A DNA stretch of 64,000 bases. It comes from Amycolatopsis sp. NBRC 101858 (lineage in GTDB: Bacteria; Actinomycetota; Actinomycetes; Mycobacteriales; Pseudonocardiaceae). Below, one piece after another: positions 16,327 to 25,008 of this stretch. The notes below the pieces were generated by a model. That model ran no database searches and was not told the DNA's origin. It saw nothing but the letters and a program-made list of their open reading frames with translations. The DNA lies in assembly GCF_030269325.1 (NCBI RefSeq), contig NZ_BSTD01000002.1, positions 1,674,001 through 1,738,000 on the forward strand. The letters are read 5' to 3'. Within the stretch, counting starts at the first letter, position 1. Each line of letters starts with the position of its first letter. The position numbers and the translations under genes are program-made.

Positions 16327-17727
16327 TCAGCACAGCACCTGCTCACCGTCCTCCGGAACCACCGCGCACCAGCCGTTCTCCGCGTGCAGCGCCTTCGCCA
16401 GCGCGGGTGCGCCCGCTCCGGCCACGACGAACGCCGTCTCCGGAGCCGGTGTCGCGTTCGCCCATTCGAGGGTCTCTGCCGGACCGGCGAACTCGCCGGT
16501 CTCGCCCAGCGCCGTCACCTCCGCCCGGACCGGGACGTACCGCCCGTGGATCTTCAGCTGCCGGGTCCCTTCGGCGAGCCGGGCCGCGCGCGTTCCCGGC
16601 GCGGGGTGTCCCAGCAGGACGACGCCGGCGCGCGGATCCGGTAGCAGGGCTTCCAGGTGCCGCAGCACCCGGCCGGAGTCCGCGGTCTCGAGCCCGGCCA
16701 CGATGATCGACGGCCGGTCCGGAACCCGCTCGGCGAGGCTGTCGGGCACGCCCACCCGGCCGTCGCGGCGCAGTTCCGGCCACCGCTCGGCGGCCGCCTG
16801 ACGGTGGACGTCGAGCGCCGCCGAGCCGGCCGGGCTGTCCAGCACGACCGGCAGCCGGGGGATCTCGCCGGCGGCCACGAGGTCACGCACCATCGTCAGC
16901 AACACCGCGACGCCGCCGGACGCAGGGACGACGACATCCCCGCCTCGCCGGACCGCGCGGTGCACCGCCGCGGCGAACCGGCCGGTCAGGTGGCCCTCGC
17001 CGGCCGGGCGCGGTGCCGCGAGCACGAGGACGTCGGAGCGCGGCCGCGGGTCCGGCGAGCGCAGCAACGGATGACCGGCGGCGCCGAGCGGGCCCGCGAA
17101 GACGACCGAACGGCCACCGCTACGAACCCGCACCCAGGCCGCCCCGAGCCGCCCGCCCGCGCGGCCGAACTCGAACTCGGCGCCCTCCAGCCGCCGGAGA
17201 CTGCCGAACTCGACCGGTCGCACGAGTGCGACGGCCGGGGCGACGTCGTCCGGCCGGAACGGTGGCAGGGCAGGGCCGAACGGGCTCCGATCGGCGTCCT
17301 CCGCGAACTGCTCCGCGGCGTCGGCCAACGTGATCGGGAGCAGCGCGGCAGTGCCCGGCGTCGCGAACACCGGCCCGTGCCAGCCTTCGGCGACCAGCTG
17401 CGGCAGGAACCCCGCGTCGCCGAGCCCGGCGCCCGCCAGGATCACCGCGTCGGCCGCGTGCAGCTCGCCGGGGCACGGCGAGAAGTTGCGGCGCCACAAC
17501 GCATCCGGCCCGGCGAACAATCCGCAGCCGACCACGACCCTGGTGCCTGGCGTCTCGAGGAGGAACCGGGCACAGCCGTCCCCGCCGAGGAAAGTCAGCA
17601 CCGGGTCGGGGTGCACCGCCGTCCGGTGGCCGGTCACGTGGAGCCCGCCCGGCCACGAGCTGGTGCGGTAGCGCGCGGACGCTCGGCGGGCGGCGCTGAG
17701 CGAAGCGGCGCGAGTGCCTTCGGGCAT
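16327..17727 (-). CDS. Degenerate metallo-beta-lactamase/beta-CASP-fold protein
   Basis: The 466-residue protein matches the layout of COG1236-type beta-CASP nucleases: an MBL core (~35-220), a beta-CASP insert, and a C-terminal RQLKIHGRYVPVRAEV element (~405). The metal ligands are missing. Where HxHxDH should be, the sequence reads ILAGAGLGDAGFLP (~96-109), and the late SxHAD-type motif is replaced by LGETGEFAG. It is therefore unlikely to be a zinc nuclease; it may bind RNA or a protein instead. The ATG at 17727 has a GGAAGGGA site. It is the last gene of the minus-strand run from 23445, 18 bp after the ABC permease. Confidence 0.72.
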   Translation of the reverse strand: MPEGTRAASLSAARRASARYRTSSWPGGLHVTGHRTAVHPDPVLTFLGGDGCARFLLETPGTRVVVGCGLFAGPDALWRRNFSPCPGELHAADAVILAGAGLGDAGFLPQLVAEGWHGPVFATPGTAALLPITLADAAEQFAEDADRSPFGPALPPFRPDDVAPAVALVRPVEFGSLRRLEGAEFEFGRAGGRLGAAWVRVRSGGRSVVFAGPLGAAGHPLLRSPDPRPRSDVLVLAAPRPAGEGHLTGRFAAAVHRAVRRGGDVVVPASGGVAVLLTMVRDLVAAGEIPRLPVVLDSPAGSAALDVHRQAAAERWPELRRDGRVGVPDSLAERVPDRPSIIVAGLETADSGRVLRHLEALLPDPRAGVVLLGHPAPGTRAARLAEGTRQLKIHGRYVPVRAEVTALGETGEFAGPAETLEWANATPAPETAFVVAGAGAPALAKALHAENGWCAVVPEDGEQVLC

Positions 17728-17745
17728 CGGTTCGTCCCTTCCAGA

Positions 17746-19338
17746 TCAGCCGGCGATGTCCCGCCGGCGGAACCCCACAACGCCGGCCACGACCAGCACC
17801 GCCCCGAGCGCGGTGAGCCAAAGCAACGGCGTCGCGTGCACCGCCACGCCCGGGAGCTTCGGCGAGTGCGTGAACGGCGACAGGTCGAGCACCCACTGGT
17901 CGAGCTTCAGCAGCGCGCCGAACTCCCCGAGCAGCAGGAACGTCACCAAGGCGGCCCAGGCCGCGGTCAGCGCGCGGCCGAACAGCCCGAACACGACGGT
18001 CGCGATCCCGGTCAGCACCCAGACCGCGGGCAGCTGCGCCGAAGCCGCGCCGACCAGCCGGGCCACTTCGGGTCCGACCCGGCCGAGGTGCGCGCCGTTG
18101 GTCAGCCCGGCCGCCAGGCCGAGCGCGGTCAACAAGACCGCCGGCGCCGCGACCGCGAAGACGAGATAGCCGCCCAGCAGCCGGCGCCGGTCCACCGCGC
18201 CGGCCAGCAGCGGCTCGATCCGCAGCGCCCGCTCTTCGGCGCGCAGCCGGGCCAGCACCGCGATCACGTAGGCCGAGGTGATCACGCCGCCCATCGCCAG
18301 CTCCGCCGCGAGGAACGCGTCGGAGATCCCCTTCTCACCGCCCAGAGCAGTGATCATGGCCTGCGCCTGGGAGTTCGTCAGCATGGAGCCGACGTTGCCG
18401 GCGAGGCTGCCGCACACCAGCCCGAGCAGCACGTACGCACTCGTCCAGACGGTCAGGCTCCCGCGGTTCAGCCGCCAAGCCAGGCCCCATGCGCTCCGCA
18501 GCGACCGCCCCGCCCCGGCCGGGCCCGGACGGTCGGGCAGCAGACCCGCGTCGAGATCGCGGACGCGGGCCAGCGTGACCGCGACCCAGCCGAGCACCAC
18601 AGCCGTGCCGAGCGGGAGCCCGAGCACCCACCAGACGTCTCCCGCGAACGGCCGGACTTCCTCGCTCCAGCCGATCGGCGACGCCCAAGAGAGCCACCCC
18701 GGACCGGACGAGTCGCCGACCGCGCGCAGGAAGTACGCGATGACCAGGGCGAGCACAGCCAGTCCCGAAGCCGACCGCGTGCTCTTCGTCAGCTGAGCCG
18801 TCACCGCGGCGACGGCACCGAAGACCAGCCCCGCTCCCGACCAGCAGAGCCCGAAGGCCAGCGAGCCGGGAGCCGGCAGCCCGGTCGCGAGCAGCGCCGC
18901 GGCGGTGGCCAGGCCGAGCACGACGCTCGCTCCCGCCGTCACGGCCAGCGCCGCGGCCAGCCCGGCGTACCGGCCCACCACCGCGGAACCAAGCAGCTCA
19001 CGGCGCCCGGCCTCCTCCTCGGCCCGGGTGTGCCGGACGGCGGTGAAGATCATCACCAGGCCGACCAGCGCGGCCCCGAACGCGGTCAGCTTGAACACCG
19101 ACGTCGCGCCGAGGGTCGGCTCGGGCACCGGACCGTACAGCGCCCGCAGCGACGGGACGGCGTTGATGCTGTCCGCCGCCGCGTGCAGATCGGCCGCGGT
19201 CGGGTAGACCGCCATCGTCGCGGCCGCCGCGGACGCAGCCGTCGCCGCGAACACGACGATCCAGACCGGCAGCCGGATCCGGTCGCGCCGCAGCGCGAAC
19301 CGGATCAGCTCGCCGGTGCCGGTCAGAGTGCCGCTCAT
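17746..19338 (-). CDS. ABC-2 type exporter permease
   Basis: The 530-residue membrane protein has about 12 hydrophobic segments in two similar halves: RFALRRDRIRLPVWIVV near the N-terminus, and WRLNRGSLTVWTSAYV mid-protein. It ends with VVGFRRRDIAG. This layout is typical of antibiotic-exporter permeases of the tetronasin-resistance (TnrB2) type. The ATG at 19336-19338 overlaps the stop of the ATPase gene, so the two are translated together. Substrate is unknown. Its place behind PEP synthase and an Acg gene suggests co-induction rather than a shared reaction. Confidence 0.88.
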   Translation of the reverse strand: MSGTLTGTGELIRFALRRDRIRLPVWIVVFAATAASAAAATMAVYPTAADLHAAADSINAVPSLRALYGPVPEPTLGATSVFKLTAFGAALVGLVMIFTAVRHTRAEEEAGRRELLGSAVVGRYAGLAAALAVTAGASVVLGLATAAALLATGLPAPGSLAFGLCWSGAGLVFGAVAAVTAQLTKSTRSASGLAVLALVIAYFLRAVGDSSGPGWLSWASPIGWSEEVRPFAGDVWWVLGLPLGTAVVLGWVAVTLARVRDLDAGLLPDRPGPAGAGRSLRSAWGLAWRLNRGSLTVWTSAYVLLGLVCGSLAGNVGSMLTNSQAQAMITALGGEKGISDAFLAAELAMGGVITSAYVIAVLARLRAEERALRIEPLLAGAVDRRRLLGGYLVFAVAAPAVLLTALGLAAGLTNGAHLGRVGPEVARLVGAASAQLPAVWVLTGIATVVFGLFGRALTAAWAALVTFLLLGEFGALLKLDQWVLDLSPFTHSPKLPGVAVHATPLLWLTALGAVLVVAGVVGFRRRDIAG

Positions 19339-20243
19339 GCCGGCACCGCCTCCGGGGCGGCTTCGGCACGGTAGTGCCGGAGGAACAGCTCTTCGAGTGT
19401 CGGCGGCCGGCTGACCAGGCTGTGCACGCCACCGCGACCGAGTGCGGCGAGCACCGGCGACAGCGCGGCCGTGTCGACGGTCAGCCGGACCTCGGCGCCG
19501 TCCACGGCGACGTCGTGCACCCCGGGCAGCTCCGCGAGGCCGTCCGGCGAGCCGGACAGCCGGGCGGTGATCGTCGTGCGGGTGAGGTGACGCAGGTCGT
19601 CGAGGCTCCCGGAGTCCACCAGCCGGCCACCGCGGATGATGCTCACCCGGTCGCACAGGGCCTCCGCCTCGGACAGGATGTGGCTGGACAGCAGGATTGT
19701 GCGGCCGCGCTCGCGTTCCTCGCGGACGCACTCGCGGAAGACCTCCTCCATCAGCGGGTCGAGCCCGCTGGTCGGCTCGTCGAGCAGCAGCAGTTCGACG
19801 TCCGACGCGAGCGCCGCGACGACGGCGACCTTCTGCCGGTTGCCCTTCGAGTACGCGCGGCCCTTGACCCGCGGGTCGAGCTCGAAGCGGTCCAGGTACC
19901 GCCGGCGACGAGCCGGGTCCAGCCCGCCGCGCAGCCGGCCGAGCAGGTCGATGACCTCGCCACCGGTCAGGTTCGGCCACAGCGAGACCTCGCCCGGCAC
20001 GTACGCGAGCCGCCGGTGCAGCGCGACGGCGTCGTGCCAGGGATCGCCGCCGAGCAACCGCATCTCTCCGGCGTCGGCGCGCAGCAGGCCCAGCAACAGC
20101 CGCAGCGTGGTGGTCTTCCCGGCCCCGTTCGGGCCGAGGAAACCGTGCACCTCACCGGTTGCCACGGTCAGGTCCAGGCCGTCGAGGGCGCGCGTGTGCC
20201 CGAAGGACTTCCGCAGGCCGCGGATCTCGATCGCCGGGCTCAT
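19335..20243 (-). CDS. ABC transporter ATP-binding protein
   Basis: The 302-residue ATPase has Walker A GPNGAGKTTTLR (~37-48), a signature-region variant YSKGNRQKVAVVAAL (~133), Walker B LLLLDEPTSGLDP (~155) and the H-loop SSHILSEAE. A C-terminal extension of ~80 residues is usual for DrrA-like exporters. It would power the permease encoded immediately downstream. Both ends overlap neighbours by four bases (with PEP synthase upstream and the permease downstream), a clear operon sign. Exported substrate unknown. Confidence 0.93.
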   Translation of the reverse strand: MSPAIEIRGLRKSFGHTRALDGLDLTVATGEVHGFLGPNGAGKTTTLRLLLGLLRADAGEMRLLGGDPWHDAVALHRRLAYVPGEVSLWPNLTGGEVIDLLGRLRGGLDPARRRRYLDRFELDPRVKGRAYSKGNRQKVAVVAALASDVELLLLDEPTSGLDPLMEEVFRECVREERERGRTILLSSHILSEAEALCDRVSIIRGGRLVDSGSLDDLRHLTRTTITARLSGSPDGLAELPGVHDVAVDGAEVRLTVDTAALSPVLAALGRGGVHSLVSRPPTLEELFLRHYRAEAAPEAVPA

Positions 20244-22486
20244 CGGGTGGCCTCCAGCAGGATGCGGCGCTCGGCCGACGCGATCGCCGCGCGGGCGGTG
20301 CCGATGACGTCCGGGTTGACCGAGATCGAGGTGATCCCGAAGCGCACCAGGTGCTCGGCGAAGCCGGGTTTGGTGGACGGCGCCTGGCCACACAGCGACG
20401 AAGTGATGTTGCGGTGCCGGGCGATGCGGACGATCTTCTCGATGGCGTCGAGCACCGCCGGGTCGGCTTCATCGAACAGCTCGGCGCACACTCCGGAGTC
20501 GCGGTCGACGCCCAGCATCAGCTGGGTGAGGTCGTTGCTGCCGATCGAGACGCCGTCGATGCCCATCCCGGCGTACTCGCCCAGCCAGTGCACGACCGAG
20601 GGCACCTCGGCCATGACCCAGCGGTGCAGCCCGCGCTGGCGGCCCAGCGGGCTCGCGTCGACCAGTTCGAGGCACTCCTCCAGCTCCCACTTGGTGCGGA
20701 CGAACGGGATCATCAGGTGCAGGTTCGGGGTCTGCTCGCGCACGCGGGCGAGGGTCTCCAGCTCGAGGGCGAACAGGTCGCGCTCGCGCACGTACCGGTA
20801 GCAGCCGCGGTACCCGATCATGGGGTTGCTCTCGACCGGCTCGAACTGCTCGCCGCCGGCCAGGCCGCGGAACTCGTTGGTCCGCAGGTCGGTCGCCCGG
20901 TAGACGACCGGCCGGGTGCCGAACGGCTTGGTGATCTTCAGCAGCGACTCGGCCATCTTGTCCACGAACGACCGTTCTTCGCCCTTGGCGAGCAGGTCGC
21001 GCGGGTGGCGGCCGCCGAGTGCCTCGGTCAGGAGGAACTCCGCCCGCAGCAGGCCGACGCCGTCGACCGCCTGCGCGGCGACCTCGTCGGCGTGTTCGGG
21101 CATGGCGAGGTTGACGTACAGCTTGGTGCCGATGGCTTCCGGCGCCACCGGGGCGGCGACGGGTGCGGTGCGGGCGGCCTCGTGCTTCGTCGCGCCGGCC
21201 CGGACCTCGCCCTGGGTGCCGTCGACGGTGACCAGGCTGCGGTCGACCAGGACGCGGGTGGCGCCGCCGGTGCCGACCACGCACGGGACGCCCAGCTCGC
21301 GCGCGACGACGGCCGCGTGGCAGGTCATCCCGCCGCCGTCGGTGACCACCGCGGCCGCCCGGCGGATGGCGGGCACCCAGTCCGGGTTGGTCATCGGCGC
21401 GACCAGGATCTCGCCGTCGCGCAGGTGTTTCGCCTCGACCGGGTCGTGCAGCACGCGCACCGCGCCGCTGCCCTCGCCGGGCGACGCGCCGAGCCCGGTC
21501 ACCAGCGCCGCCGAGGCGCTCGCCGGGGCGAGCGGGGGCAGCGTGGTGATCGGCCGGGACTGGACGAGGAAGATCTCGTGGTCGGCAATCGCGAACTCGA
21601 TGTCCTGCGGGACGCCGTAGTGCTCCTCGACGCGCGTGGCCATGCGGGCCAGTTCGAGCACGGCGGTCTCGCTGAGCACACGGCGGCCGCCCGCGGGCTC
21701 GGGCAGCTGGATGGTGACGTCGCCGCCGGACTCGTCGGCGACGATCTTGTGCGTCTGCCTGCCGATCCGCACCGACAGGATCAGCAGGTCCTGCTTCCCG
21801 ACGACGTAGGTGTCGGGCTCGACCGCGCCGCTGACGATCGCTTCGCCCTGGCCGAAGACGCCTTCGATCACCACGCGGTCCCGGTCGCCGGTGCGCGGGT
21901 CGGCGGTGAAGATGACCCCCGATCGCTCCGAGCGGATCATGCGCTGGACGACGACGGCGATCGCCGGCTCGCCGGTGAACCCGCGGCTGGCCCGGTAGCT
22001 GACGACGCGCGGGCTGAACAACGACGTCCAGCAGTCGACGACGTGCTCGGCGACGGCGTGGTCGCCCCAGATGTTGGTGTAGGTGGCGTTCATCCCGGCG
22101 AAGGACGCTTCGGCGCCGTCTTCCCCGGTGGCCGAGGACCGGATGGCGACCGGCGTCGACGCGCCGAGCTGGTGGTAGGCCTGGGCGATCTCCTCCTGCA
22201 GGTCACCGGTCAGCCCGGCTTCCCTCACGAGGTCGCGGATGCGGTCGCACTGCGCGGCCAGGAACGTCGCGTCGTCCACATTGGCCAGCGCCTTGGCGTG
22301 CAGGTCGGCCACCTCAGCGCGCACGCCCGCCTTCTCGAGCGCGGCCCAGTAGCCGTCACGGGAGATGACGAAGCCGCCCGGTACGGGGAAGCCCGCCGCG
22401 ATGAGCTCGCCGAGGTTGGCGCCCTTGCCGCCGACGGACTCGTCGTCGGTGAGCCGGATCTCGGCCAGGGTGCGTACGTAGGTCAT
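20240..22486 (-). CDS. ppsA: Phosphoenolpyruvate synthase
   Basis: This enzyme forms PEP from pyruvate and ATP, returning three-carbon units to gluconeogenesis. The 748-residue protein has the N-terminal ATP-grasp part (GGKGANLGELI at ~19, IRSSATGEDG at ~116) and the phospho-His loop GGMTCHAAVVARELG (~mid-protein). The C-terminal PEP-binding barrel holds GYRGCYRYV and SSLCGQAPS with the catalytic Cys. The length is slightly below the usual ~790. It overlaps both the Acg gene upstream and the ABC ATPase downstream by four bases. With phosphoketolase and acetate kinase elsewhere in the island it suggests rerouted central carbon flow during oxygen limitation. Confidence 0.94.
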   Translation of the reverse strand: MTYVRTLAEIRLTDDESVGGKGANLGELIAAGFPVPGGFVISRDGYWAALEKAGVRAEVADLHAKALANVDDATFLAAQCDRIRDLVREAGLTGDLQEEIAQAYHQLGASTPVAIRSSATGEDGAEASFAGMNATYTNIWGDHAVAEHVVDCWTSLFSPRVVSYRASRGFTGEPAIAVVVQRMIRSERSGVIFTADPRTGDRDRVVIEGVFGQGEAIVSGAVEPDTYVVGKQDLLILSVRIGRQTHKIVADESGGDVTIQLPEPAGGRRVLSETAVLELARMATRVEEHYGVPQDIEFAIADHEIFLVQSRPITTLPPLAPASASAALVTGLGASPGEGSGAVRVLHDPVEAKHLRDGEILVAPMTNPDWVPAIRRAAAVVTDGGGMTCHAAVVARELGVPCVVGTGGATRVLVDRSLVTVDGTQGEVRAGATKHEAARTAPVAAPVAPEAIGTKLYVNLAMPEHADEVAAQAVDGVGLLRAEFLLTEALGGRHPRDLLAKGEERSFVDKMAESLLKITKPFGTRPVVYRATDLRTNEFRGLAGGEQFEPVESNPMIGYRGCYRYVRERDLFALELETLARVREQTPNLHLMIPFVRTKWELEECLELVDASPLGRQRGLHRWVMAEVPSVVHWLGEYAGMGIDGVSIGSNDLTQLMLGVDRDSGVCAELFDEADPAVLDAIEKIVRIARHRNITSSLCGQAPSTKPGFAEHLVRFGITSISVNPDVIGTARAAIASAERRILLEATR

Positions 22487-23445
22487 CGGGGTCCTCCTGG
22501 GGGTGGGAACAGCTCGCCGAGCGGAAGCCGTGGTGAGGGTGCCGCCGGGACGGCGGGGTAGCCGAAGCGCAGGATCGCCTGGGGGCAGCCGGGGAGCGCC
22601 AGCTCCGAGACGAGCCGCGCCCGGAAGCCGGTGAGGTGCAGCGGTTGCGTGAGCACCGAGCCGGCCAGCGCCTTCGCCGTCGCGGTGAGCCAGGCTCGCT
22701 GCAGTGCCGCGCCGGCGGCGAGGCGGTCGGCGCGGGTGTCGCCGTCCGTGCAGACGACCAGCAGGTGCTCCGCGGCCAGCCGGTCGGCGAGCACGACGTC
22801 GTCCGGTACCGGGGTCTCCTCGCGGACGAGCCCCGCCACCGGCAGGGCGTCGCGGGTCAGCGCGTCCTCGGGGACGCCGTCGCCGATCGCGCTCCAGCCG
22901 TGGGTGTGCGCGGTCCAGACTTCGAGCTCGCGCTGGTAGCCGCGGTCTTCGCGGAGCACGCGCGTGGCGAAGCCGAGCAGCTCGGCCAGCCGGTCGAGGT
23001 GCCCGGGCGTGACGACGTGCACGCCGGTCGCCTCCCCCGCGACCGCCACGGCGGCGCGGACCGCCGGGGGAACCGGGCTGGGGTAGAAGGGGTGCCGATA
23101 GCTGCGGCGACGCGGGATGGCTTTGTACAGCGCGAATTCCCGGGCCGGCGTGGCGTGCGGGCGGCCGATCGTGACGGTGGCCGCGACGTCGTCGCCGTAT
23201 TCGACGTGGCAGTCCCGGCCCAGTGCCCGGACCGCCAGCTCGAGATTGGTCACCGCGGCACCGCAGGAGAGCAGCCGATCCCGGCCGAACGGGTCGTGCC
23301 GGCGCAGCTCGACGTCGCGGCGCTCGAGGAGGTCCACCTCGGTCCCGCGGACGAGCAGCTGCCAGGGCTGGCTGTTGTGCACCGAAGGCGCCCGGCTCAC
23401 GGCCCGGGCGAGGACGCCGATCTGGCCGGACGTCAGTGCGGTCAT
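22483..23445 (-). CDS. Acg-type nitroreductase-fold protein (copy 3)
   Basis: The 320-residue Acg-family member has SRAPSVHNSQPWQLL at ~17-31, LLSCGAAVTNLELAV (~64) and IPRRRSYRHPF (~125), with a C-terminal lobe ending in a Pro-rich tail. The ATG at 23443-23445 has GAGGAG eight bases upstream; the open frame extends further upstream without similarity. It is the first gene of a probable five-gene operon (Acg, ppsA, ABC ATPase, permease, MBL protein). It diverges from a USP gene, and a DevR-like half-box lies between them. Confidence 0.9.
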   Translation of the reverse strand: MTALTSGQIGVLARAVSRAPSVHNSQPWQLLVRGTEVDLLERRDVELRRHDPFGRDRLLSCGAAVTNLELAVRALGRDCHVEYGDDVAATVTIGRPHATPAREFALYKAIPRRRSYRHPFYPSPVPPAVRAAVAVAGEATGVHVVTPGHLDRLAELLGFATRVLREDRGYQRELEVWTAHTHGWSAIGDGVPEDALTRDALPVAGLVREETPVPDDVVLADRLAAEHLLVVCTDGDTRADRLAAGAALQRAWLTATAKALAGSVLTQPLHLTGFRARLVSELALPGCPQAILRFGYPAVPAAPSPRLPLGELFPPPGGPR

Positions 23446-23520
23446 CGCGGTCACTCCTCTTCGCGGAGGCCGGACGCTCCGCCGCTCGTCATGGTCGCCG
23501 CGCTCGTGGTCCGGGCACCG

Positions 23521-23534
23521 GAGCACAAAGTCCC
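23521..23534. promoter_or_regulatory. DevR-like box between divergent Acg copy 3 and USP
   Basis: Read on the minus strand the element is GGGACTTTGTGCTC. The first half-site is perfect and the second is poor. It is centred between the two starts, 76 bp from 23445 and 85 bp from 23619, which supports a regulatory role despite the weak match. Confidence 0.5.
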
Positions 23535-23618
23535 TCGGTCCGGCGGAATTCGTCCCCTACCGAAGACTCCGGCTCCCGCCGCACGATCGGCGTAACCCCG
23601 AGGAGAAAGAAGGAAGCC

Positions 23619-24068
23619 ATGACCATCGGACGTGCGATCGTCGTCGGCACAGACGGCTCTCCCCGCGGTGACGCGGCACTGAGGTGGGCCTTCGAGATCG
23701 GCGCGCACGCCGGCGACACGGTCCGCGCGATCCTGGTCCGCCCCCGCGACACCCTGCTGCCGGGCACGTCGTTCACGATCCAGCCGCACGGGCGGGTGCC
23801 GGAGGTGGGCTATTCGCTCGACGAGCACATCGCGGGCCTGGGCATCGAAACGGCGGCTTCGGTGGAAACCCGGACGGTGCACGGAGACCCGGCGACCGAG
23901 CTGGTGACGGCGTCGGCGGACGCGGACCTGCTGGTGCTCGGAACCCACCGGGGAGGCGCGATGGCGGACCTGGTGCTGGGCAGCGTGGGACGCGAGTGCG
24001 TGCGGTTTTCGCGGTGCCCGGTCGTGGTCATCACCCCGGAAGCGGTGCACCGCCTGGCTCCGGCTTGA
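23619..24068 (+). CDS. Universal stress protein, single UspA domain
   Basis: The 149-residue USP starts AIVVGTDGSPRGDAAL and ends SRCPVVVITPEAV. The nucleotide loop reads LGTHRGGAMADLVLGSVGRE, slightly different from the standard G-x2-G-x9-G(S/T), so ATP binding is likely but not certain. AAGAAGGAAGCC precedes the ATG. It diverges from Acg copy 3 and meets the DUF3800 gene tail to tail. An imperfect inverted repeat (24084-24090 with 24111-24117) spans the convergent ends. Confidence 0.9.
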   Translation: MTIGRAIVVGTDGSPRGDAALRWAFEIGAHAGDTVRAILVRPRDTLLPGTSFTIQPHGRVPEVGYSLDEHIAGLGIETAASVETRTVHGDPATELVTASADADLLVLGTHRGGAMADLVLGSVGRECVRFSRCPVVVITPEAVHRLAPA

Positions 24069-24095
24069 TCTTTGAGGCTCGATCGCCGGGGTTTC

Positions 24096-24947
24096 TCACG
24101 CCGCAGGAATCCCGGCGTTCGCGTGGTAGTCCCAACCCGGGTGCGGAAGGTTGTACTCACAGCCCTGGTTCCAGCGGGTCGTGTCTCCGCACAAATGCCA
24201 GTACAGGTTCGCCAGGTCCGGCGGCCACAAGGTGATCCCCGTTCCGCCCACCCGCCCGTACTTGTCGCGCGATGCGATGTGCAGGAGCCGGGGCAGGAGG
24301 CTCGTGGCATAGGGGCTTCCGGCGACGGCGCCAACCGTGACACCCGCGACCAGGTCGGCGAGCTGCAGCTGGGGAACGTGGTGCGACGGCGCCATGAGAA
24401 TCGGCATCACAACCTGAGTGGGCGCGTTGTACTTGGTTCCCTGAGTCGTGAGCGGAAGCGTCTCGGCAAGCCAGGCATGCTGCTCCGCGGAGTTTCCTCC
24501 AGGCTCGTCGGCGACGACGATTCCACGCCCTGGTGGGTCCTGGCTCTTCAGGAAATTGGACACCTTGTCATAGAGAAATCCCAGCACCGTGGCGCGCACC
24601 TGCGGGACCTCCCACTCCACCCGGCCACGGTCCCAAACGACCGAAACCGAGCGTGCTCCCGCCTCGACCGCCGCGTCGATCATCCTGCGTTGCAGCTCTG
24701 CGCGAATCGCGCGCCCTTCGTCGGTCTTGAACCAGCTGCCGCCTTTGGGGCTCCACTTGATCTCGGCTGTCGGAGGCACCTTGAGCTCCTCCCGGGCGGC
24801 CTTGATCCGGTTGCTGTAGAGCGCCACGGTGTCCTCGGGAAACAGCACCGCACCGAGGCCGATCAGGTGACCGAGTCCTGGTCGGCTGGGATTCAGTTGT
24901 TCGGAGTCGTCCGTCAAGACCAACCACATCGGACACCACCACCTCAT
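24096..24947 (-). CDS. DUF3800-like protein, lower GC than neighbours
   Basis: The ~283-residue protein resembles DUF3800: an acidic opening on a beta strand (WLVLTDDSEQ), a hydrophobic second strand (IGLGAVLFP), EIKWSPKGGSWFKT, and a later QLQLADLVAGV segment like the family's D-x2-AG motif. DUF3800 proteins have an RNase-H-like fold and are common in mobile or defence regions; their activity is not settled. Starts at 24947 or 24929 are possible. The coding sequence is visibly poorer in GC (about 60 percent) than the rest of the window. It is flanked by dormancy genes, so it looks like a separate acquisition. Its start lies 62 bp after the CtpF stop. Confidence 0.68.
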   Translation of the reverse strand: MRWWCPMWLVLTDDSEQLNPSRPGLGHLIGLGAVLFPEDTVALYSNRIKAAREELKVPPTAEIKWSPKGGSWFKTDEGRAIRAELQRRMIDAAVEAGARSVSVVWDRGRVEWEVPQVRATVLGFLYDKVSNFLKSQDPPGRGIVVADEPGGNSAEQHAWLAETLPLTTQGTKYNAPTQVVMPILMAPSHHVPQLQLADLVAGVTVGAVAGSPYATSLLPRLLHIASRDKYGRVGGTGITLWPPDLANLYWHLCGDTTRWNQGCEYNLPHPGWDYHANAGIPAA

Positions 24948-25008
24948 GGGAATCAGTCGTGTCACCTGTGAGTCGCTTGCGGGCGTGATTTTGCAACAAA
25001 TCGGGCAT

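Noticed and set aside
16657..19374. A 905-codon open frame on the plus strand, and other long frames such as 28286-31837 and 39383-43021
   Set aside because: They run antisense to well-recognised genes, have His/Arg/Gln-rich compositional sequence and no family similarity. Such frames are normal in high-GC DNA.
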